23,457 nucleotides of DNA from Desulfobacterales bacterium (GTDB taxonomy: Bacteria > Desulfobacterota > Desulfobacteria > Desulfobacterales > JAFDCJ01). The stretch spans positions 6,039,847-6,063,303 of the forward strand of contig CP070771.1 in assembly GCA_020345785.1 (NCBI GenBank), in the 5' to 3' direction. The notes below the pieces were generated by a model. The model worked only from the letters and a program-made list of their open reading frames with translations, was not told the origin of the DNA and made no database searches. Of the stretch, positions 22,975 to 23,457 are shown piece after piece. Position 1 is the stretch's first letter, and the number at the start of each line of letters is the position of its first letter. A program made the translations under genes and the position numbers.

Positions 22975-23457
22975 ATGTCAGGGACAAGCATTTTCAAAAA
23001 TCCTCTGTTGCGAAGCGTCTTAATCGTGTCTCTGGTTATGGCGATAGCGGTGCCGTTATATGATGTGTTGTTTATTCACCCATCTTTTACGAAGCTTTTG
23101 ATAGAGACTGCCAAAGGTGATGGTGAAAATATTGTGCGGTATTTAGCTTCTGAGTATCTTTCAGGGAATAATGCGTTAAATGAAGAGACCCTTCTGGCAA
23201 CAGATTTGTTAAACGACGTCAAACAGCTGAAAGCAAATTTCGAATTGCAACGATTCAAAGTTTTCTCAAAGTCGGGCGAAATCATATTCTCTACGGATCC
23301 AAAAGATATGGGAACTGTTAACAAAAAAAAATACTTTCTGGACGTGGTCGCAAAAGGGAAAACACAAACTGAGTATATTCAGAAAAATCATCAATCTCTT
23401 GAAGGCCAGAAAATGGCCGCGGATGTGGTTGAAACTTACATACCTCTGATGAGCGGC
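22975..23457 (+). CDS. Membrane sensor protein, N-terminal part (Cache-like), cut by the window end
   Basis: An open frame of 161 codons runs to the last base without a stop. Residues 11-34 form a transmembrane helix (LLRSVLIVSLVMAIAVPLY). What follows looks like the extracytoplasmic ligand-binding region of sensor kinases and diguanylate cyclases: FKVFSKSGEIIFSTDPKDMG and then KYFLDVVAKGKTQTEY, a Cache-type pattern. The output domain is outside the window, so histidine kinase, cyclase or chemoreceptor all remain possible. An in-frame GTG at 22954 is an alternative start; neither has a strong ribosome-binding site. The sequence is visibly more AT-rich than the CHAT gene, for example 25 G/C of 60 at 23041-23100 against 41 of 60 at 21661-21720. 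Confidence 0.7.
   Translation, partial: MSGTSIFKNPLLRSVLIVSLVMAIAVPLYDVLFIHPSFTKLLIETAKGDGENIVRYLASEYLSGNNALNEETLLATDLLNDVKQLKANFELQRFKVFSKSGEIIFSTDPKDMGTVNKKKYFLDVVAKGKTQTEYIQKNHQSLEGQKMAADVVETYIPLMSG

Overview
The window looks like a chromosomal piece of an anaerobic, sulfate-reducer-type bacterium, probably Desulfobacterota (former Deltaproteobacteria, Desulfobacterales-like). This is inferred from three things: the gene content (a receiver/PEP-synthase-like fusion, a radical SAM protein with an extra cysteine pair, an iron alcohol dehydrogenase, OFA-type MFS carriers, an SBBP propeller protein); the A-rich intergenic filler built from degenerate CACGAAA and CGAAATCCGAAAC motifs; and the moderate GC of the genes. 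I see no rRNA, tRNA, CRISPR array, transposase or phage gene.

Layout, left to right. (1) 15-4572, plus strand: a 989-residue protein with a degenerate and an intact receiver domain ahead of a PEP/pyruvate-binding (ATP-grasp) module, then a radical SAM protein. Both end in hairpins and are followed by repeat-rich spacers. (2) 4736-9953, plus strand: an SDR oxidoreductase, two MFS carriers and an iron-dependent alcohol dehydrogenase. They form a metabolic neighbourhood with long spacers, so they are probably separate transcripts, for import and oxidation/reduction of a small organic acid, alcohol or aldehyde. (3) 10156-12027, plus strand: a lipoprotein-like alpha/beta hydrolase and a small alpha-toroid protein with QW-type motifs. 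(4) 14661-12032, minus strand: a tight three-gene operon of ABC ATPase, ABC-2 permease and a membrane-anchored endonuclease/exonuclease/phosphatase-fold protein. (5) 16730-about 15000, minus strand: a secreted SBBP beta-propeller gene with two visible lesions, a +1 in a homopolymer and a Tyr-to-stop change. (6) 17301-22895, plus strand: one very large gene (1864 aa) with two alpha/beta-hydrolase modules, an unnamed conserved-looking middle domain, a CHAT caspase-like protease with an intact His/Cys dyad, and a helical TPR-like tail. (7) 22975 to the window edge: the N-terminus of a membrane sensor protein that is clearly more AT-rich than its neighbours and is cut by the window end.

The strongest candidate for an undescribed system is the CHAT/double-hydrolase protein. 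It carries in one chain a probable sensor or scaffold (TPR-like), a protease (CHAT) and two potential lipase/esterase effectors, each with a recognisable nucleophile. It stands alone behind a long non-coding region, next to a decayed gene and a compositionally different sensor gene. A cis-activated conflict or defence role is an inference from the domain architecture, not something the sequence proves.
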